Origin: Amborella trichopoda
Taxonomy: Eukaryota > Streptophyta > Magnoliopsida > Amborellales > Amborellaceae
Length of the DNA: 64,000 nt
Direction of reading: 5' to 3'
NCBI RefSeq assembly: GCF_000471905.2
Contig: NW_006495813.1
Span: 997,913-1,061,912, forward strand
The position numbers and the translations under genes were made by a program. This document shows, piece by piece, positions 58,880 through 64,000 of the stretch. Position 1 is the stretch's first letter, and every line of letters begins with the position of its first letter. The notes under the pieces are model-generated. The model had not been told where the DNA came from and searched no databases. It saw only the letters and a list, made by a program, of their open reading frames with translations.

Positions 58880-61800
58880 TGTGTTTCATCCTTACATAGA
58901 ACACCAGTTTCTCTTCTCTGTAAGACTTATGTGCTATCGTTATCACAACATAGCCCTACTAAGTAATTTATATCTTGCTTCAAATTATGCATATGCTGCA
59001 TTAGCCACATGCGCTCTAAGCATCTACAGATGCCGCACAATACTCAGCTCCAATGTAGACAAGGGCACTATCGATTGCCTTTTGCTACACCAAGAGATTG
59101 CTTTTGACCCTAAGCTGATCATATAGCTGGTACATTCGTACGTCCATGAGTTTTATCCCCTCATCATTTCCCAAATTTCCAATAACTTTTAAGGCATTGA
59201 GATAGCTTTGCAATTCTCTATCCCAAGCAACAAGTCCATGTATACTTCTTTTAGCACAAGAATAAACTCCTTTTGCACTGGTCTACTTCCAAGCTCGGAA
59301 ATTGATTATTCTCCCTCTACTCCTTCATCTCAAACCTCAAGGAAAAGTTCTCATGAATGTACTTTATTTCATCTATATCATCTATGATGATCAAGCCATC
59401 TAAATGGGCTAGAATAAGCCCTAGCTTTCATACTTGTTCCTTCATAAATAAGTTCGAATTCACCCTACCAAGAATGTGCTTGATCTCAAAGCGTTTTATT
59501 GCTTACACAAGGTGTGGCCTTCTACTATACTCAAATCCATGTGGTTGCTCTATGTAAATTCCACGATCAATCTCACCGAGCAAAAACGCGCTCTGCACAT
59601 CCATCTACCATAGCTTCCAATCTTTGCTTGTTGCATGCACGATCAAGACACATGTTTGTGATCTTCGCAATCAGGCTAAAAGTCTCATCAAAATGCATAC
59701 CTTATTATTGAGGAAATCCTTAGCAACCAATAACATCTAATAGTGATCAACAATCCTATCTAGCCGCCTTTTGATACACCCATTTGCATGAAAGGGTTTC
59801 ACATTCACTAGTCACGGAGCTAGCACTCGTCTCTTTCTTCTTAAAATCAGCAATCTCATCTTGCATCGTAGTTTTCCACTCAGTATTACATTTTGCCTGT
59901 TCAAACTATACTGACTTGACAATCATATAATCATCATAAACACTTTAGTGCATAAGTGACACCTCTGTGCATATGTCGTGTCTGCATACTTCATATTTGG
60001 TTTGCAAACCTGGATAGACCTATGCAGCTGCATTCTATTATACTTAACTTCTTTCAAATTATCTAGTTGTGATGTTTCGTAACTCCATCAGTGTAGAAGC
60101 AACTTGTGGCTCACTTGTTGTATCATGAACTTGTGATTCACTCATCTTCAATGAACTAATTGACCTAGTTATGGAACTTCCACTACTTGACAACATGGCT
60201 AACAACTATGGCACCTTGATATCGTCCACATTACCATCAGTAAGCCTATTACATGTTACTTTACCGATGACATGATCTCCCATGCCATTTTTAGCATTGT
60301 AGAAGAGCAACCATCTCTAACATTGCCTTAACTTATTAGTAAGATAGGGAGAGTTCGATAAAGCCACATTTTTAGCTAATCAGAACAAATAGGCTTCATC
60401 GAACATAAGGTCTCTCGAGACACAAACTCTCCTAGTGGAAGGGTGTATGCATTCCCATCCTTCTTCTGCTTGTCATAGCTAATGAATATTGCACATATGA
60501 CCTTCTTTGCCAACTTGGTATGATGTGGCTTTGGCACATGAGATGCCTATTCTTTTGTTCTGCAATTACATTTTGCTGCGGAGCGCGTATGTATGGTAAT
60601 TATCATTTTATTCAGCTTATCTTCAAGTATGCATCGATCTTTTTCTCCTTGCCATTATCAGTCTGCAAGCACTAAAACTTGCAAATAACTTCTCCTTTGA
60701 CCTATCTACAAAACACTTTGAACCTCATAAACACATAAGACTTTTCCCTCAAAAGATACACCCATATTTATCATGACTAATCATCCCTGAATATGAAGTA
60801 ACATTTACCTCCTGTGGAATGGCACTTCATCAGCCTACATGCATCATAATGGACCACCTCTAATAGAACCTTCAAGAAAGACTTTGTTAGAGTGAACAGA
60901 TGTTATTATGCTTTTCCATGTTGGTAGACTGCACACACTATCTTATGTCGATCCTATAACTATGAAACTCCTTTTATAAGTTGTAGTGTTGACATTATCT
61001 TTAACTTGGCAAATGCAACATGAACAAGGAGAGATGCCATTGCCACAAATCCAACATCTTGTTCTTCAGAGTTTAATCGACATATTCCATTCTTATAGAC
61101 AAATCAGATGTTTTCTCCTTTAATTTCCCATGCATGATCAGGTCAACTTCAGTCTTTCACCTTTTCAAACACCTTCATATCATCTAGTCTAAAGACTACA
61201 ATGTCCCAGTGGTGATTTGTGGTGTTGATAATAAGCTCTTTGTCATGCTTGGATTGTGGTACTCATCCCTCTAGGATGGTATCTCCACCGTTGTCCTATC
61301 GAGTAACATATACATATAAATTACCTACATTCACAACCTAAAGCATCGAGTGATCTGTTGTCACTATATACGACTACCTTCAAACTCTCATGACCACAAA
61401 ATTTTTGTGGTCCCCATCATGTATTGTTGAGTCTATCAACTAGCCGTTCCTTTGTTTAAAACCTCTTTCGCAAAAGGCTTGATAGCACTTGTCTCTTTCA
61501 GCAGTGAGAGCGAGGAAAATCTCCCGCTCATAGTGAACTTCTATCGTGGTTGTGTCCATTTTTTTGGGTAATTCAATGGGGAAAACAGACCCCTACTCGT
61601 TTTTTTTTAAGTAGATTAGGAGTTGGTTTTTTAAAGGTGTTAGTGGTGAGAATGGATACCACAATGTGGTAACTAGAGTATGGGGTGCTACCACTACAAC
61701 CCCAGCCCCTTTCCCATTATGGTTGTGTCCATGACCTACGCAAACCTCACTTTCCAATCCAATCATTATCATCAACCCATGACCCATGTTGTGATCCATC

Positions 61801-62000
61801 AGTCTCAATTTCATGTTCTCTATCTTCCTCCATATGTTATATTGTTTCATGAAGTGGCCCAATTTTCTGCATCAATAGCAAGTATTTTTTTTCTCTTCTG
61901 TTACCCATGGGTTGTTGTGAGTGCTTCATTACTCTTTTTCACAGAGAACCCCAACCACATGTCATGCTAGAGTTTCTTGAGTCACTAAGAGGTTTTCTAA
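58880..62000 (-). mobile_element. Decayed Ty1/copia retrotransposon
   Basis: On the minus strand, a gag zinc knuckle lies at about 61885-61840 (CRKLGHFMKQY, with the first half interrupted by a stop). Integrase lies near 60620-60450 (YAPQQNVIAEQKNRHL). Reverse transcriptase lies at about 59700-59440 (FDETFSLIAKI, then MDVQSAFLLGEIDRGIYIEQ and PHGFEYS). RNase H lies near 59110-59020 (an IDSALVYIGAEYCAAS-like segment, family form 'QSIVALSS.EAEYCAAS'). Stops and frameshifts are spread throughout. The domain order is copia. LTRs were not identified. Confidence 0.8.
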
Positions 62001-62265
62001 TTCGACCAACATGGGTTGTGTTGGCCATCCTTGAATCATGGTCGAAAACCCATTAAACTCTGGGTTTAGTTTAGGATGACCAACCTCAGCATACAATTAT
62101 CTTTGATCCATGATTTCTTATCAAGTTAGGAGGTCTTGTCGCACATATTCTTTACTTTCATAAAATATAGAAGAAACTGAAATTCAACCTTGTGTCAATG
62201 AATCAAGCTCATTCTTCAACAATTGCAACCTAGTTATGTTCTTTCGAGATAACAATAGTGAGAAC

Positions 62266-63150
62266 CACGGTTTTAAAAAACAGACTAACGGCCTGAATTG
62301 TCCACCCCAAAAACCTTATTGGATCAGTGGATCGGCGCATTGGATCGGAGAATCGGCCGAATCAGCAAGTTTCATCCCAGATTGTTTTAAAAATCACTAT
62401 AAATCTCTAAAAATAATGTTTTTTTTTAGTTTTTAGAAGAAATTAGGAATGATGATGCATTATGTACTTTCATTATTTTGTAAAAATAGGTGAATATTGA
62501 GATGTTTTCTTGTCTGATGCTGCATAATTATTAATTATAACATAGTATTATAATAATGTATCAAAATAATTTAAAAATATTAGAAAACACTTTCATATTA
62601 GAAAATTAAAAAATAATGCTTTCTCATATAAAGTGAAAATTGTATCATATCAAAGTATCAAACATTTTTTAATTCTCTTTACTCATCCAAAATTATCACA
62701 ACCTGACTAACTATAATATTATATATTGAAATTAAAATTGTTAGTTTATATTTTGTAATTATTTTACTATATAAATAAGAACAAATCTAAAATGCCTTAT
62801 AATATCATCTAATTTAAAAAATCTTAGTTACAACTATAATAAAAAATAATACATTACATAATTTACAAAACAAATAAATTAATAAATAAAATACAAGATT
62901 TGGTTTTCAATGTATAATTATTAATCATAAAATTATAACAAACATAATAAAAAAATTATTAGAGAACGCTTCCATATCATATGATTAAATACAAAAATAA
63001 AACCTCCCAAAAATTTTAATGTTATGACATTAAAAAAAATTTAAAAAATATTTTTTACCTAAAAATAGCAAATTCTCTATTAGCATGAGAGAGATATTTT
63101 AGGTGAGAAAATAGTAACTATAGATTTTAAGATATAGGTGAGATATAGAT
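62266..63150. mobile_element. Partial copy of the GTTTTAAAA-ended element
   Basis: Begins CACGGTTTTAAAAAACAGAC, then GGATCAGTGGATCGGCGCAT and GAGAATCGGCCGAATC. This resembles the left subterminal zone at 53954-54060 (ATCAGCGAATCGGCGATTCG, then GAGAATCGACTGAATC). The following AT-rich DNA is also similar in order (ATAAATNT..AATAATGTTTTTT, then TGAATATTGAGATGTT). The right end was not found. Confidence 0.5.
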
Positions 63151-63600
63151 TGACCTATCTCTATCCCCCTTTCTTCCTCTTCCCCTTCCTCTCTAGTGTA
63201 GGTACTCTCTATCCCTTTCTCCTAATCTCTCCTAAAATCTCTCGTTCTCTCTCTTGCATGTAGTATCTCTCTCTTCAAAATCTCTTATTATCTCTCTCCT
63301 CAAAATCTCTTATTATCTCTCTCTTATGCATATTCTCTCAAATAAATCCTATTAAAATCTTGATTTTTTAAATTTTCACTTAAAATCTCTCATTCTCTCT
63401 CTTGCAAGTGCTCTCTCTCTCCTCAAAATCTCCATTATCTCACTCTCTCTTGTGCATATTCTCTCTTATACGTACTCTCTCTTTCTCATCAAAATCTCTC
63501 CTAAAATCTCTTTTATCTCTCTCTTGTGTACATTCTCTCAAACAAATCCTATTAAAATATTGATTTTCTAAAATCTTGTATTTGGAGATTATCTGTGATG
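63150..63600. repeat. CTCT-rich region with about 200-bp direct repeats
   Basis: Dense CTCTCT runs are interspersed with a repeated phrase: CATATTCTCTCAAATAAATC, then CTATTAAAATCTTGATTTT near 63328, and TACATTCTCTCAAACAAATC, then CTATTAAAATATTGATTTT near 63529. No coding signal. Confidence 0.7.
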
Positions 63601-63605
63601 GGATA

Positions 63606-64000
63606 AGCTTTCTATGCTTCCCCTATAGCATAAAACTAATATACTTCTCCTTATCCAATCGTCCATTATGAATGGAGGGCTAAGATTACCTCAATCACAA
63701 TGTCACGTTTCTACACTATTTTTTTTTTTATAAGCTATTTTGACACCAAATTTTGGATGTCCAATCCTCTATTAAACTCACAATAGCGAAAAATATAAAA
63801 ACAATATTTTCAATAAAATAAAATGACCAAAATACCCTTGAAAATTTCAAGGGGTATTTTGATCATTATATTTTATCGAAAAGTTATTATTAATAATTTT
63901 AATAGGTGTGCCCCAATGAGAGGATGATACATTCCAAATTTCATATTCATACAATTTGGATAAAAAAAAACTAAAAATAAAATACTTTGAGACGTCGGAT
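63606..64000. repeat. TIR repeat family C with hairpin core, copy 2 (cut by window end)
   Basis: The left end AGCTTTCTATGCTTCCCCTA matches, in direct orientation, the reverse of the right end of copy 1 (GGTTTCTATGCTTTCC), showing that both belong to terminal inverted repeats. The hairpin core lies at 63822-63867 (AATGACCAAAATACCC pairing with GGGGTATTTTGATCATT). The right end is beyond the window. Confidence 0.75.

Noticed and set aside
61593..61970. Open frames of 89 and 96 codons on opposite strands
   Set aside because: The minus frame is the decayed copia gag zinc knuckle; the plus frame is its shadow.
1..64000. tRNA or rRNA genes
   Set aside because: No complete cloverleaf or rRNA core was recognised; the only pol III-like signals are in the SINE-like sequence at 32530-32695. 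A dedicated tRNA search was not possible.

Overview
The window is nuclear DNA from a flowering plant. Four spliced genes match conserved plant families, with GT...AG introns of up to about 3.7 kb. The rest is AT-rich DNA filled with decayed LINEs (L1 and RTE types), Ty1/copia and Ty3/gypsy pieces, and several families of short terminal-inverted-repeat (TIR) elements. The species cannot be fixed from the sequence. A 20-base run of N at 1529-1548 is an assembly gap.

Layout. 1-5 kb: L1 and RTE LINE remnants. 5.1-10.8 kb (+): the C-terminal four exons of ORC2, a subunit of the origin recognition complex; its N-terminal exons were not found in the window. 11-23.6 kb: no host gene recognised; it holds an L1 piece, a promoter-bearing LTR lying between pieces of copia LTR, a decayed copia element and MITE-like repeats. 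24.0-30.4 kb (+): a complete seven-exon DUF829/TMEM53-type alpha/beta-hydrolase gene (403 aa). 33.1-41.5 kb (+): a complete five-exon short-chain dehydrogenase gene (335 aa) that closely resembles Arabidopsis NAD-dependent farnesol dehydrogenase (FLDH); intron 1 holds an RTE LINE, and intron 3 holds a gypsy fragment plus an L1 LINE. 43.1-50.4 kb (-): a complete nine-exon gene for an uncharacterised multi-pass membrane protein of the At3g27390 type (585 aa). 51-64 kb: no host gene recognised; TIR elements, a 286-bp tandem repeat, a decayed copia element and CT-rich DNA.

The four genes do not form a pathway; they are independent plant housekeeping or metabolic loci. FLDH and the membrane-protein gene converge, with about 1.6 kb between their stop codons. 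The exon reading frames join without stops across all introns of the three complete genes, so the heavy transposon load lies in introns and intergenic DNA.

The most unusual structure is an 853-bp foldback element at 43955-44807 inside intron 8 of the membrane-protein gene. It has about 130-bp terminal inverted repeats, a 9-bp near-perfect target-site duplication, and a core built of repeated small hairpins with the arm motif ATCACGGTT/AACCGTGAT.
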